Positions 36,331 to 49,858 of a stretch of DNA of 64,000 nucleotides are shown piece by piece. Positions within the stretch are counted from its first letter, which is position 1, and each line of letters starts with the position of its first letter. The stretch spans positions 16,646,776 to 16,710,775 of the forward strand of contig JACBWW010000020.1 in the NCBI GenBank assembly GCA_020086605.1. The letters are read 5' to 3'. Both the position numbers and the translations under genes were made by a program. The notes beneath the pieces are model-generated. The model made no database searches, had not been told where the DNA came from, and saw only the letters and a list, made by a program, of their open reading frames with translations. The stretch comes from Lanius collurio. Lineage: Eukaryota; Chordata; Aves; Passeriformes; Laniidae.

Positions 36331-39300
36331 GGCCTTGAGCTCATCACATCATTAAGCTTCTCTGAACAGATGATTTATTTCCATGATGAGCAAACATTTA
36401 CAAAATTCATCACAATCTGCATGTTAGATAAACTTACATGAACAGAATAATTGTGGAGGTTTCCTCCTACACAGTGAAAAGAGCAGTTGAGCTCACAGCC
36501 TTCAAAAATCTCTGTTTCTCCTATGTAGGGACAAAGATGTCAAAGAAACACAGCAAGTGGTTTGGATGGATTTGAGAACTGTGCATGCGGGGTAGTAAGA
36601 GACAGGATATAAAGAACAATCTGAAGACAGCTTCACTTTTATTTAAAAATATGTTTCAAAATAAGATAGCATTTTGATGTGGCCGTGGTTTTAATTTCTT
36701 TACAGTATTATAAACTGAGACAGAGCACTGTCATGTAAGCATGTGATAGAGTGAAGCTGTCTGGTTTAGTTTCACTGAAATGTCCAGAAGTGCATCCTAG
36801 TTCAGATTCTCATTAATCTACTTAACTTTGTTCCCACTGAGTGATCATAAGTGTGCTATAGCACCCATTTTACATTTTACAGCTGCTGTCAGGAAGGGTG
36901 CTCCTCTGCCAAGCATGGGGCCAAACTCTGGCAATTCTTCCTTGCTGTCACTGGCTGGCAAAGTGATAAGAGAGTACTCAGCATGGCAGAGTACATTTTG
37001 ATACTGTACAGCAAATGAGACAGACCTCCAGATTCATGCAGTGAAACTATTCTTATCTTCTTATGTAATGTACTCCTAACACTGTTTCTTTTGTTTTGTT
37101 TAAACATCTTCTGTTTGGACCATTTTCCACATTAATTCCATATTCCAATGTTAAATTAAATTGTCTGATAAAATTAATTGTATTCAGTGTTGATATAACC
37201 TGAGAGCAATATAAAAGAGGGGTGGTTTCTGTCTAAAGGATTAATTTTTTTTTTTTTTTTCTAATTCAGAAGAGGCAAGATTTGGGCCTAAAATTCAGGG
37301 CAGTCTCCGTGTTGAAGTCAAAGCAGCCACAATCTCTTCATAAACAAGCTGTGGTTGCTTGTATCCCACAGTAATGAGCACTGTACAAAAATCACAGAGG
37401 GACGCAATTTCAGGAGGTAAAAGTAATGAAATTCTGTGTGACAAACATCACTCTGCTGTGCAGAGCAGCCCATTATTCCTCTCCAGGGGCTCTTCTTAAC
37501 AAATTTTTACATAATGGTCTAAGAAATGTCATATATGCTGATTTTTTTTGAGTTCAATAATGTTGTCAGCTGAGAACTTTTCAAGTGGATTTTAGAAGCA
37601 CTCCATCATCTAAGAGAAAAAAACCCCAATTTGGTGTTTTCTGAACAAAATCCCACATTGTGGAAGCACATTCCACTTTACGTTATTCAATTTAGTTCTG
37701 ATTTTCCAACAACTTTTAGGACCTAAAATATACAGTTGAAATTAAAAGTTGTTTTAAATTAGAAGGGAATTTCTAAATTTAAATGTTCTAACATAAAACA
37801 GGTAATAGTTCTGGAAGTTTTATTCCTTTCTCTTTCAATAGTGGAAAGTGAATACTTCTCATAAATTTGGAAAAAAGTTTGTGAGTTAAATTACATATCT
37901 GGTGAACAAAACCCATGTATAGAGCCTAAAGATGAAAATTATATTCTTTGTCCCTGTCCTACTATAGAGTAGAAATCTGGCATTAAATGAATTTTCACAG
38001 AATTTAACCCACTCTAATATTTTGTAGAAATCCATGAAAAATACTGCAGAATATGTTTTGCCAAAGCGACATATTTCCATATTTCTCTGTTGATATTTTC
38101 CTTGACTGTTTGCATCCCTGTTTCCTCCCTGGAGTACTGCTGCATAGTGAAGGCTCATACATGCTTGTTAGTGAGCTGGAAGAAGTGCCACGTACCCTTG
38201 CCTTCAGGCAAACACTGTAACCTCATCCCATACAATTAACTGCTTATAAAATGTTTCTTTCTCTCACCGTTCACATATTATGGATTACTTGCTGAAATTT
38301 GTCTTCTCACCCAAGGCAGGAATCTGCTGTGTGGCAAATTTCCAGAACATGTCACCCAGGCATCTAGATAGACTCACACTCCTTAGCATAAAAAATCCTG
38401 CTCCCCATCTGGAATTTCAGAGTGATTGATTTCCTGCAAAGCACCTCACTCCAAACTGGAGTCAGGATGGGAGTCACCTCCTTCCTGGTCCAGGAACCAG
38501 AGGCATTTCAATAGCCAAATTCTTGTGCTAAGCTAAGTTTCACCCAGAAGTCTTGGGCATCCACTGGACATGGTGGCACTGTGGAGGTATGGCCATGAGT
38601 TCTAGTTTTAATCCTTTACTCACTCTCACATTATGTGGGCTTGATCAAACAATTTGGGACAACATTTTAAAACTTTAGTTCATTTTGACATTTCCCACGA
38701 ATTGCATTTACTTTACATTTACTTACATAAACATTTTCTTCTTTGCTCTTGCTGCTCTATGCAGGGCTGTTTTCAGAAGTACTCAGTGAATCTTGTAGGT
38801 ATTGACAAACAACTCTGTAAATCATGTTGTAATTCACTGCTAATACCCCATTCTAAGCAAGGCTGAAAGTCTCTTCCAATTTTCTAGCCTTACTGGCCCA
38901 ATCAGTTGTTTTATTTTTTTTTTCCAGAGCTATAATCTGTCTCCCAGCAAGTTAAATTGATTCCTACAATAAAACTGCCCAAATATTGGTTTTTTTCTGC
39001 AATCTGTTAACATCATAAGAAGAGACATTTCCAAACATTTGTTAGAGAAGCACATTCTTCTCATAACTATTTAGCTAAGAAAAATTAATTGCCTCTCCTA
39101 GATTTATTTTGTTAATGATGCCTAGTTACAGTGCTTTTGGGTACATTGGAAATTGACCTCAATAGAACTGGCCTGGAGAATTCATTTGGAAAAAAACCCA
39201 TGAAATCTACTAAAAGTTTTAGAGATGAAGGTGTCATCACAAACTCTTTTTATTTCAAGTATAAAACATTTTACATCTGGCTTAATAGCTTTATGCTGCA

Positions 39301-41958
39301 TTTTAGTCTTATTTTGTTAAAAAGCAAAGAGAAGATGTTTGAATAAAACTTTACAGAGGAAATTATTTAATGCATTTATTTATTTTAGCAGGTAAAGGGG
39401 ATTGGATGCCTAAAAACACACATGTAAATGGCATAGGAGGGGCAATTAATGTGACAGTCTTGCACATGGGGTGTATTCGAAAAGCATTCCCAGAACCTCA
39501 GCATTATAAAATTTTTTTTGACCCATGAGCCTAACCAATAATACAAGTCCCATAAGATGTTCCTCTTGGCAGAGGAGCAGACAGTGTGGAATCTAGACAC
39601 TTTCTCTGATGTAGAATTTATGAACTGATCATGGAACAGATCAAATAGGGAAATGCTTCTTTACAGAGAAAAGCTCCTGGTCAGAGAGTTCAAAGAGTGA
39701 TAGAAACTCACCTGGTCAGCTGTGTCTGGGGCCTGAACTGTGGATCTATCCTTTACTATGCTAGTTTTCTTTGTCCCAGCACACACCAATGTGGGCTTCT
39801 TGCACCTTCCCAGTGGTCTCCCTGGTCACTCCTGTGTACCCACTCTTGTCTACACACTTGTTTATTATTTATAGCTTCTGTGACACAAATGTTTCTAAAT
39901 CAGGTTTTTATTTCAACAGCCTGAGGACAGTAAGAATCTAGACAAAATGTTTACCTGCAGGTCCTGCCCAATTTTTCTAAAAACATTAGATTAAAGCTGT
40001 GTGCCTTAGCTGTGGAAACCAGCTTCAGCAAAGGCCTTGTCTGGGTGATCTGGCAGCCAGTCACCATCTTACTAGGGCACACTTTTTTCTTTCTGTCCTC
40101 CCTCTTTATTTCTTCCATGGGAACAGGAAATTATCAGAATTTCTGTGTGTCTATAGAACTGATTCAGTACTGGGTTGTGTAATTTTTCTTCACATTTCTT
40201 TGATGCTACAGAACAGCCTGGAGTTATTTCACAATCAGCATCTTCTAAAAAAACCTGACTGTAGAAACACATTGACATTCACAAATCAATCACAGCTAGC
40301 CCTTAATCCTAAAGCTTTCTGTCAGCACTTATACCAGATGACACACTACATCTATCTGTGTCTGTTGTGTCTTTTCTGCCTTCCTTCTCTGGTGTTTCTG
40401 ACTCTTGTCATGCACACCTGAAACTGTTTAGAAGTAGAGCCATGAGTTTTCCCTGGGACACCTATGCCTGCTCTGTGCTTTTTGGGGAATGCAGATACAT
40501 GTCTGGTTTTGGCAAACTCCTATTGTTTCAGCTGCCTGGTTTTGAAATGGAGTTTCATGACACTTAGAAATTCTTACATTTATTATTTTTGTTATAGCAC
40601 CAGTGCCTCCTATGATGAGACCTCTTTCCCTCTTGCCACATCCCATCTCCTCTTACATGAGCAGATTTGAGTCGAGGGGCTCAGTGCTGAGTGTTACAAA
40701 CATTGCTTTGTCTGTTTTACAGTCAACAGTGCATGGTCCAGAGTTGAGGCAGTCGTTTTTGGATATCTCCTCATCTGGATTGTTTAATCACTGTAGTGTG
40801 CCCTAAATTCTGCAAAATGGGACTGCAAGGTTTGCCATCTGTTAGCTTCTCAAAGAAGCCAGAAACCAGAAAAAGTACTAAGATAACATACTTTTCCTGC
40901 ATTAAAGCATAGGCAATTCCCATTTCATGTTGCATTACAGAGAATTTTTTGATAAATACTTTGAAAAATCTAAATATCAAGCATTAAATACTAAATTTTC
41001 TCTTTCTCCTCTACCTCTGGGAGTTCATATTGCATTCTACTTCATTCTACCAAAAAGTTCACAGAGCTGAAGATCAGTGTGCTCTTCGGGATGCAAGACC
41101 GTGTTTCAGGGAAATAAAACACTGGGGAATTCACAAAGCATTTAAATGAAGCTCTTTGACTCCTACATGGCATTCCAGTGCAGACAGTGAGGTGTGGGGA
41201 GCATACCAGGTAATTCATGCCCAGAAGGATTCAAAAGGGAGGCATAAAAATCTATTTTTCTGAAGAGCAGAAGTTTTAATCCTAAAATAAAAGAAGGAAA
41301 TGATGCAAACAGAATTTGGCCACAAGAAAATCACATGCCTTGGGTGTGCTGAGGGGTTTGTCTCATGGCCCATCTGCATTACAAGGCTGTATAATGCCCA
41401 GATTGTGGCATGCATTCACAGGCCTTTTCAAATCAAGTGTTCTTGATTCTGTAACAATGAGACAATTGCACAGATATACCTCTCACTGTTCCATGCCATT
41501 TAGGTGAAGTTAATCCTTTAACAGTCAAGATTGTAAACAGCTTCCAACCAAAAGCCTAATTTAGGTATCAACATTTCATTCTGTGTTTATATAGAGCCTG
41601 GTCCAATGAGATCCTAATTCATGACTGGGCTTCTTTCGAAATACTGCAATGAGATTAACAGATCTTTCCTTTTGTGCCAAGAGTGCTATGGGGCCAAAGG
41701 AAAATGTCAGAAAACAAGAAACAAATTGCCTATTGGGAAAAAAGGAGAATCCAGAGTATGCCTGCTCTTTGTGGTCTAGTGATTAGATTTCTACCGGTAT
41801 CAGCGGTATTGAATTAAGAAGTTGGTGGTCAGTGGTCAACATAAAAAAGCACAGAGACATGGAAACAGTGATTGTAAAATCCCAGATGGTCACGCTGCAA
41901 GGTGATTTCTCCATGTTTATGCATTTCTTAAATGCATGAAGGAAAGCTCTCCTTTCAG

Positions 41959-42016
41959 ATATGAACTTCAAAAGCTTGGCACTTGGGCTGATGAAGTCTT
42001 GACTTCACATCTGCAG
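41959..42016 (+). CDS. Candidate internal exon 1 of the main chain, unknown protein
   Basis: The donor CTGCAG|GTAAGT is a perfect consensus match, and the acceptor AAGCTCTCCTTTCAG is good. Of the three frames only one is open across all 58 bases. It starts with the third base of a split codon and ends on a codon boundary, encoding YELQKLGTWADEVLTSHLQ, a helix-like peptide. It joins in frame to the exon at 44792, whose first residues (AIFEIRRSFIL) continue the same amphipathic helical character. The family is not recognised. The two-base carry-in shows that at least one earlier coding exon must exist. Confidence 0.38.
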
Positions 42017-44791
42017 GTAAGTCCAACTGCACTGAGTGGATTTCCTTTTGAGTGGGGAGATAAATTACACTGGACTGTTGGAAAATATCTATAGTTAGTA
42101 AGTAGTGTTCCAGATTAACAATTGTTAATCTGTCCTTTTCACATCCAGTGTTGTCTCTCTTGAAAATTCAGAAGTATTTATTAACGTGCTTTGAATCCTG
42201 GGTGCACATAAGGCTGATATTATTCTCTTTGTAGTTTTAGACTTCCAATTTAATTTTGCCTCTCCTGCCTTTCTTCAATCTCAGTTCTCTTACGCTCCAT
42301 AGAGATTACTTACTGATTCCATAGAGATTAAAGTGAAGAAGAAAGAGTAATTTAACAGTTTACTACTCCCTTTATATAAGGCACTTCAAGATTTTCACCT
42401 ATTTGTTTTCATTTTAGTCCAAAGATGTTGGACTGAAGACTTTAGACTGACTCTTTTAAACTGTTATAGATGAAATCATAAGCCCCAAGGTGAAAGCAGA
42501 TGACATCTCTGATCCTAGTCAGTATAAACTGAAGAAAATTAATTTTTTATCCCAAATCTAACACAACTGCCCTCTGAGCAGATAAGTAAGACATACAGCA
42601 GATTTTACTTCCCAGTGGTGCTTTATCACAGCCATTGGAGTGAGGGGAGAAAGTCTGACATGCTGAGCCATATTCATGGCATTTTCAGTCCATGCTGTAC
42701 CAAGTCCATTTTGGTAAGACCCTTGTCCACATCTGGGTCTCCTTATCAAGGTGATAAACATTGTGCACTGCAAAATCACCTTCCTGCTCCCCACAGGAGG
42801 CCAGAGAGGCCCTGAACTTTGAGGTCTGATTTTGACCACTGTTAGAGTATAGCACTGGGTATGACAGGAATGCTCTGGGTATGTCCAGGCTGGGTACAGG
42901 GAGGGGGTCTGTAACAGAGGGAGCCCTGGCCACATGGAAGAGAGGTTGGGTAAGTGCACTGACTGTCCAGCATTCACCTCTGTCCACTGGGGTTTTCTCC
43001 TCAGGGCAGATTATCCTCCAGAGCAGTGTCTGATCTCACACTGAACCCTGTTTAGGTGAGGTTCCATAGGAAGTGCCCTTGGGAATCTGGGACATGTAGA
43101 ATCTTGGCTGATCTCTGATTGCTGTGGCTGCAAGACATCAGAGTAGTCGATGTGGTCTGGACACCTTGCTGAATGCCCCGGGGCATCTCAAGATACTACT
43201 TGTTATCTGTGTTTGGGAATCTGATTTGTGCATTTGGTAATAAGTTCCCTCTTTCCCTTACAGGCTGTTTCCAAGTATAAATAGTCACATACATCTAAGC
43301 TTAACTCTCAAACCTTGTCTTTTCCAGCATGAATAAACGTGTACTCTGTTTCTCCCCAGACTATCATAAATCTTTTTTTTTATGGTGTGTCATGTCTCTT
43401 TGAGAAGCTGGATAAGTTAAAAACACTTTCTGTACTCCCTCATGTATTCCCACATCCTCCTCAATGTATAAGCTCAGCAAATTAATGAATTTTAGCATAG
43501 CAGCTTTACCCAGCCTGTGCACAGGGCCAGGTTCCCTTTGCTACCTCTCTTTGTTATTTCTCTTCATGTTTGTTGAAGGCTTATGGCAATCCTCAGTGGA
43601 GGTATTTACAGTCACTTTCAACAATGTGTGACTTGTGGCTGATCATCACAAGTCTGTGGCCATCACCTGTGTCCCTCACTCCCAGGTGCAGGTTGGATGG
43701 TGACTGACTTATCTTGTAATTCAGATAACTCAGCCTCTGCAGTTTGCTATTCAGTTATTTTTATTTTGATCTACAGTGAATGCCACCATCAAATACTTCA
43801 TGTTCCTAAATGATTGACAAACTGTCAGTGTTGGCTTAGCGACTGGTCCTATGGACCAGGCTGGAATGACCTTGGTAGCTGATACATCTCCATTAAGACA
43901 TTAAGAGATTCACCAATGAGGCAGTTCTTTGTTATTTAAATATGTACTTTGTTATTCTCCTTAAAATATTTTTAAAAGATATGTCACCTGCTCCTCAACC
44001 AAATCCCCTGAAGACATCAATATGTAGCATACCAATACACATAACCTTGTCACCTATGCCTGAGATTCCCTTGAAAAATGTATATTTAATGGCTTGATTT
44101 TCTGGTACATGGGACAGCATGAGGGCCATTTCATCAAGCATATGAAGTATAGCCTGAGGCACCTGGTTAATGGTGTGTGAAGCACTCCTCTTAAAACTTC
44201 TCTCTAACCCTTACTAAAGAGTAATATTAGTGCTTTGATGAATGACTAGATGTAGCTGAGTTTCTGAAATTATTCTTGCATTTTGGACGGCTGATATATG
44301 AAAAGAGGCCATTCATTTACAAATAATTTGGATTTTAAATCAAAACAGGCCGATCTTGTCACAAGACTGATGAGTTTGTTCTGGCCAGCTTTGCTCAGAC
44401 ACTGCCAATCATTTGGTTTTAGGACCAGTTGTCATTTTTTTCCATTTTAAGTGATGGTGATCCCACAGTCAGAGAAAATAGAATTATTCTTCATTGTAAT
44501 CTGTTCCTTCTATCTGATTTCTACTTTTATTTCTGTTACCTAAGAAAGCATCAGCTTGGAGGCAACTGGGCTGATGTTGCAGTTCTTTGGGTGTAAATGC
44601 CCATAAACATCAATAAAGTATACAGAAGTTTTCAGTGTAGATCAGTGAGCCAAATTGCTCTTATATAACATTGTCTCCTGGAGACTTGCAGTCTGGACCA
44701 TTACTCAACCAACAATTAAAATTCCTGCAAGGCAGTGGACTCCTATTCTTGGGACTTAGCCTGTAATATATTATTGTGTGTCTTTTTGAAG
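42017..44791. other. Putative intron, nothing else recognised
   Basis: About 2.8 kb of unique sequence. A tempting 50-base segment at 43013-43062 has a strong acceptor (GGGGTTTTCTCCTCAG) and donor (TTTAG|GTGAGG), but all three frames contain a stop, so it is not coding. Confidence 0.4.
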
Positions 44792-44938
44792 GCGATCTTT
44801 GAAATTAGAAGAAGCTTTATCCTAAGCAGATCTGAAGATTTTAGCCCAGAAGATATTAAACAGATAATGATATGTCTTGGTTTTTCTAATTCAATTGCCA
44901 TCTATTTTTATCTCAGACAGAATTTGCATAGAAACAAT
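44792..44938 (+). CDS. Candidate internal exon 2 of the main chain, unknown protein
   Basis: The acceptor TTGTGTGTCTTTTTGAAG and the donor AACAAT|GTAAGT flank exactly 147 bases, that is 49 codons with both ends on codon boundaries. The peptide runs AIFEIRRSFILSRSEDF, SPEDIKQIMICLGFSN and ends YFYLRQNLHRNN. It looks like helices joined by an acidic S-P-E-D turn, resembling an all-helical repeat. Reading continues in frame past the donor for another 16 codons, so a longer form ending at GGAAG|GTGATC is possible. It is phase-compatible with exons at 41959 and 55779. No homologue is recognised. Confidence 0.45.
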
Positions 44939-45266
44939 GTAAGTGAAGAAAAATGGTATCAAAGAATTGAATGGAAGGTGATCTAATTGGTGAGACCTCA
45001 GTCCTATTTATCAACAGTTTGCACATTAAGCTAGAAATATCTATCTCTAGATAGATTTATCTCTAAATAACATAGCATTATAACAAAAACAAAATTACAT
45101 TATCTCTAGAGAGCTTTTTGTTTCCTTCTTATACCTATTTCTATAGGGTGGCATCTAATCAATCACAGCAAAACATTGGGGTAGGCTTGATCCCATTTCT
45201 CTTCATCTCAGAGCTGGAGAAGCTCAGCCAAAAGAGCTAAAATTTAATGCATCTCTTTCTTTTCAG

Positions 45267-45348
45267 ATTGTGACTCTTTGCAATTTGTAGTCCACAGAGA
45301 ATCCTCCTCTCTGCTCATATTTCAGGATCTTAAGGACATGGATGTGTT
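45267..45348 (+). CDS. Low-confidence candidate exon
   Basis: A very strong acceptor (CATCTCTTTCTTTTCAG) and a fair donor (GTGTT|GTAAGG) bound 82 bases with one open frame of 26 codons, including CDSLQFVVHRESSSLLIF and then QDLKDMDV. It needs one carried-in base and leaves two, so it cannot follow exon 44792-44938 directly. A segment at 46604-46660 (acceptor TTGCCTTGATTCTTAG, donor GGAAA|GTGAGG) could follow in phase. Both may be pseudo-exons or part of an alternative transcript. Confidence 0.22.
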
Positions 45349-47157
45349 GTAAGGGGGGTGACCACTGCAGCTCCCCACAGCAGCTGCCCAGGCCAGGGAG
45401 TGCAGTGTCAGGGGAGCTGCTGGAGGACATCATGGGCACAGCTGCCCCGTGGTGCCTCCGCAGAGCTGGGGAGAGCTGGGTCTGACCACCTGTGCAGCAT
45501 CATCGTGGTTGTGCTGTGGGGTAACAAGGAAGAGCTCTGCTGCCTAAGTGCAGCTTCACTGGTCAGTGAGAACCAAGAGCTGACAGTGGAACTTGGGGAA
45601 TTGTGTCATCTGGCAGAAAAACAGCCCACCCACCCCAGGGTACACTACTCCAACCATCAAGACACTGAGGAACTACTGTAAAGTTAGAGACTGAAATACA
45701 AGACTGAGAGGGGTTAATAGCATTTGTACACAATGCTATTAAAACAAATTGGCAGATTAAGTCATTCTTGCAAAGAAGAGTTAAGAAAAACTTCAGACTC
45801 TGCAGAAAGCATTTATCAACACCTTTACTGAGTGATTGTTTCCCCAATCTTTTGCTACATTTTGCTGCTGCATTCCTTGCAGTCACTCAGTAGTTTCATA
45901 GCAATAAGACACTGAATTGCTGCCTGTGAAGGCTAAGGCAGCACAAGGAATTTAGTGATAACTCTGTGCCTGCAGACTGCACAGGGAATTTGGTTTCCTA
46001 AAGCTCCTGTGAGGTCTGTGGAAAATCCCACATTCAGTATGACAGCTTTTAAGTTTTGTGCACTGATAACTCTGAAGAGATTCCACTGCTTCCTCACCCA
46101 TGGGGCTTTTCATAATGCCAGCAGTGGCACCCCAGAGACATTTTCTTGCCTAACTGGTAGTGGAATCATATGGGACTTACAAGTTATGCTGCTTCCCCAT
46201 CTGGAACAAAAAGGATTAACCAGAGAAATGCAGCAGACAGCATATTTAGCAGTGTGAGCAAAGGCAAAGAGCTCCCCTTGGCATTCTGGCTTGACCAGAT
46301 CCAGTCTTGGCCAGCGGAAACAGTGTGTCAGATGACAAATGTGGCAAAGCACAGTGCTGTTTGCTCTGGGCTGTGTGTTTCCGGGATGTGATTACGTGTC
46401 TGTGGGAAGCAGGTTCCTTCAGCCTTCTTGGCCAATTATGGGAGATCATGGGAAGATGAATGTTATTTGTACTGTGAGGTTGCTGGTTCAAATATTATCC
46501 CAAAGGGCTTATAGCTAAATATCATTACAATTTGATTAAAGCTCTGTCTTTAATATCAATTAGCCAGTGAAAAAGTATCTTGTGGTTTTGCCTTGATTCT
46601 TAGTGGGCAGACACCCATATCACATCAACTGAACCCTGTGCTGTTCACCTGGAGTGGAAAGTGAGGCATTTGGGAAAGCAGCTGACCATAATCCTGGAGA
46701 AAGCCTTATGTGATTACAGAGTGTTGCTGTACCCTTTGTGGTAGAATACTTGACTTTCCAATTCTTTTTGCTTTCTCTTTTTGCATCTCCTAATCAAGTG
46801 ATTAGGATCACTTCTCTTTAATTATTTGCTTCTAATTAAGAATGGAAAGAGAACACAGCTGTAGAGATTCATCCATCATACACTTAAGGACAAATCCTTC
46901 TCCAGGATAAATTGACATTGCTCGAGTGACTTAAGGGGAGCTTCAGTCAACTGAAAGTCTTCCCCATTAATTTGGACAAGTTAAGCCCATAAGCCTGTTG
47001 TGGTCCTCAGTAATGATTAGCATGTAAAAAAATATTGGCATTGGCCTCTTGGCAATGATGTTTGATTTAATTATTTGAAGATAAAAAGTTCAGGGAATGG
47101 AGGTCAGTCATAAATGAGAGCAAGTGCAAATTCTGTTCTCTGAGTGTTTTCTTACAG

Positions 47158-47205
47158 CTGTACCACAGCCTCCTACTGAGGAAAAAATATCATACCTCAA
47201 CTTGG
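47158..47205 (+). CDS. Low-confidence candidate exon
   Basis: An excellent acceptor (TGAGTGTTTTCTTACAG) precedes a frame encoding VPQPPTEEKISYLNL. The donor (TTGG|GTGATG) is only fair. It leaves one base, which suits the exon candidate at 49714. Short and unsupported by homology. Confidence 0.18.
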
Positions 47206-49713
47206 GTGATGAGATAATAATGTGAATAATAATTCCTGAGAAGAATTTATCTTCTTTGCCTTACCCCATATAATCCTCAGCTCCATAGAAGGAATGCAGG
47301 AATGCTGTGATTAGAGATCTACTGCCTTGAACCAAGTGCTATATAAATTGAGTTTAAAGGAATACAAGAGCCTTCCCCCAAAATGTTAATCCATTATTTT
47401 CCCTTGTAAGTGAAAGGTATTTCTTATCCTCACCTTGTGTAAGAGACCACCTCCAAGTTGCTGAGTTGAAAAGCTGAACAGAGCTGCAAACATCAAAGAA
47501 CACAGTGGAAGTATTTGAGTATTTACTCATATGTTTCAGATTCATGATGTAGACTAGAAGCTGGTGGAAGGAAAGAAAACCCACAGAACCCAAACCACTT
47601 AGTAACAGGTTGCAGCAAAACCCATCAAGGTTTATTTTTATCCAGTCCCTAACTTTTCTTTAGTCAAAGTCCCTAAAGTCACTTTATGTGCTGGAGAGAA
47701 ACATGGGAAGAAATCTTTCTCTTCATAAGCCTTTTATAAATGTTGGCTTTTCTTGAGGTAGTCAATAATATTTTAGTGTTGATGACAAAAGTAACTGAAA
47801 TCCAGTACAAGTGAGTGGCCTGGAAAGAAAAGAAAAGCAATATGGATTGTTATACTTTTTTTGTGAAGTCTGTGATAGAGTGAGACTGTGAGACATTTTA
47901 GCTGCATGACAGTTTGACTTTTTTGCCTCTCTGATTATTCAGTATGAGATAGTAATAATGGTTGCAATATCTCTGAAAGCTTTGCTGCCTAGAAAGCTCT
48001 GAGACATCCCAATAAAATCAGTTTTCCAGTGTTTATAAGGATACTAAACTTATTTATGGAACTGGGCCAATTATAATACAGGAAAATAAAGTAGGAGGTT
48101 TTGGAAGACATGAGGAAGATTTTGCAGATAAAGTCTTACTGTGGATTTCCATTTTGCATATTTGTTAGTTGAAAACTCACAAGAGGTACAACTGTGCTAA
48201 TAGAAAAAGTGAAGTATGAATCAAACAAGATGGAGTTAAAAGTAATTGCTTTGAATTGTTGATCTTGGCTAACAAAACTGGAGAAAGAAGGAAGAGAAAA
48301 ATACCTTATCTGTGACTAGGTAATTCCAAGAGGTTAATCTTGCCAGAGATGATAATGCTGCTGCTGGGAAAAGGACACTGGAGAGCCTCACAGGGCCCCC
48401 TGAAGGGACTTGAGTAGCTTCTGCATCTCAGACCCTTCCCAGTGGCCCTGGGGGATGTTGTTCATTAAAGAAAAAAGCAGGACTTGTTTGGGTTTCTTTT
48501 ACCCCAGAGAAATGGTCAGGGAAATGTAGCGTATTCATAAGACAAATAAAAATGTAACTCTCCCTCAACCTAGGAATATTCAAATAACAAAAGTTGCATA
48601 ATTTAGGTTTTCCTTCTTACTGCTCATTGAGGAACTGCCTGAACTTTTGGCTGCTGAACTTTACAGTGCAGGGAGTGGGAAGGAACAAAAACTAGTGGTA
48701 TCCAGCTACTGCCTGTCCTATTAAAAAAGCATGTGCCAAAATACTCTCTGGTAAACAAAACTGTTGTTTGATTATTAAATATTAGCCTGTTCAATAAAAT
48801 GTTTGATACATAATTCAAAGAAAGCTGTAAAAATCAAACCTGCTTTCCCTCTTCATTATTTATGCCCATTATATGTGTTATTCAAATACAATAAAGCAAT
48901 TTGATGAGTGGCAGGTTCAGTGTTGACATTTCTTTGTTGGAGCTGGAGCCACAATGATAAACTCAACTAAGCGTTGGTCAGAGTTTGCTGATGTTAATGA
49001 ACAGGGATGATCTATGCATGAATAAACTCATGGATGCCTGCCTGATTAGTCACATGAGCCAAATTCATACAGAATCAGTCTGTGCCTTGTAAGGAACCTT
49101 GAATCAGATTATATATGTTCTTGGTCCACTGTGAATTACGGACATGGACCGAGCCGTACTAAATGTGAAGACTCCTGAGGAAAATGTTTTACTGTTTGAA
49201 CACAGGCCTTCATGTAAATGTCATAGTTGGCCATGACACCTTGGTTACAGCTGGGACCAAAATCTTAATCCATCACACTTCCCCAGAGGTGAAGAAGAAA
49301 TTAAAATCCAGCTCGGGCTGTAAAGGTCAGGTTCATTAGAAAAATAAACACCAAGTATAACTTTAAAATGACAGCAGACCATGAAATCACTGAGCAAACA
49401 AATGAGGTAGCACATCTAGTGTTTAAAAGCCACTGTTTATTGGCAGGTGTTGAAGTCCTGTGCAAAGCCAGGGTTATACCTTCAGGGGAGCACCTTACAA
49501 CCCATTAATCACCTTCCCCCTATATTCAGATGCCAACAGACTGAACATGTTCTACAGACAGATGAGTGACTGGAGATTACTCCATTTCTGATGTTTGGGT
49601 TTTTTTCTCTCTCCCAGCTCTTGCTAAATGACCCACATTTCCACACAGTTGCAAAGCAGTGATCAGGACATTCCCAGTTATATAGGTGCTCTTGATAAAT
49701 TCTGCCCTGACAG

Positions 49714-49783
49714 GAAATTGTGTGCATGGAGGCATAAGAGGCAGCACCTATTTCCAAGTGGATGAGGAGGGACGATTGACGTG
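49714..49783 (+). CDS. Candidate exon, unknown protein, paired with 49859
   Basis: The acceptor AAATTCTGCCCTGACAG and the donor GACGTG|GTAAGT are both good. Only one of the three frames is open; it reads NCVHGGIRGSTYFQVDEEGR and then LT. The glycine-rich turn followed by a strand-like segment and acidic turn looks like an extracellular beta fold. Two bases are left over and fit the next candidate, 75 bp downstream. It does not fit the phase of the main seven-exon chain directly, so further exons or a separate transcript would be needed. Confidence 0.32.
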
Positions 49784-49858
49784 GTAAGTGAATAATGGTG
49801 CCATATCCCCCCAGAACATGTGGGCACTGCATGTCTCAGGGGCAGCTTTTGTTGGCAG

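Larger units (their letters stand above)
33432..41958. other. Mostly non-coding stretch with a CpG island and one CR1 end
   Basis: The CpG island (35095-35505) and a CR1 3' end (36199-36330) are the clear features. T16 lies at 37245-37260. Segments at 38765-38816 (strong acceptor, weak donor) and 39132-39227 (open frame of about 32 codons with an N-R-T sequon but weak splice sites) were considered as exons and not accepted. The remainder is AT-rich unique sequence. Confidence 0.45.

Noticed and set aside
43013..43062. Segment with a strong acceptor and GTGAGG donor, looks like a classic exon
   Set aside because: All three frames contain a stop; in one the stop is the last codon. It could only be a noncoding exon.
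45358..45681. 107-codon + strand frame in a GC-rich stretch
   Set aside because: Composition-driven, with no splice acceptor joining it to other candidates and no recognisable motif.
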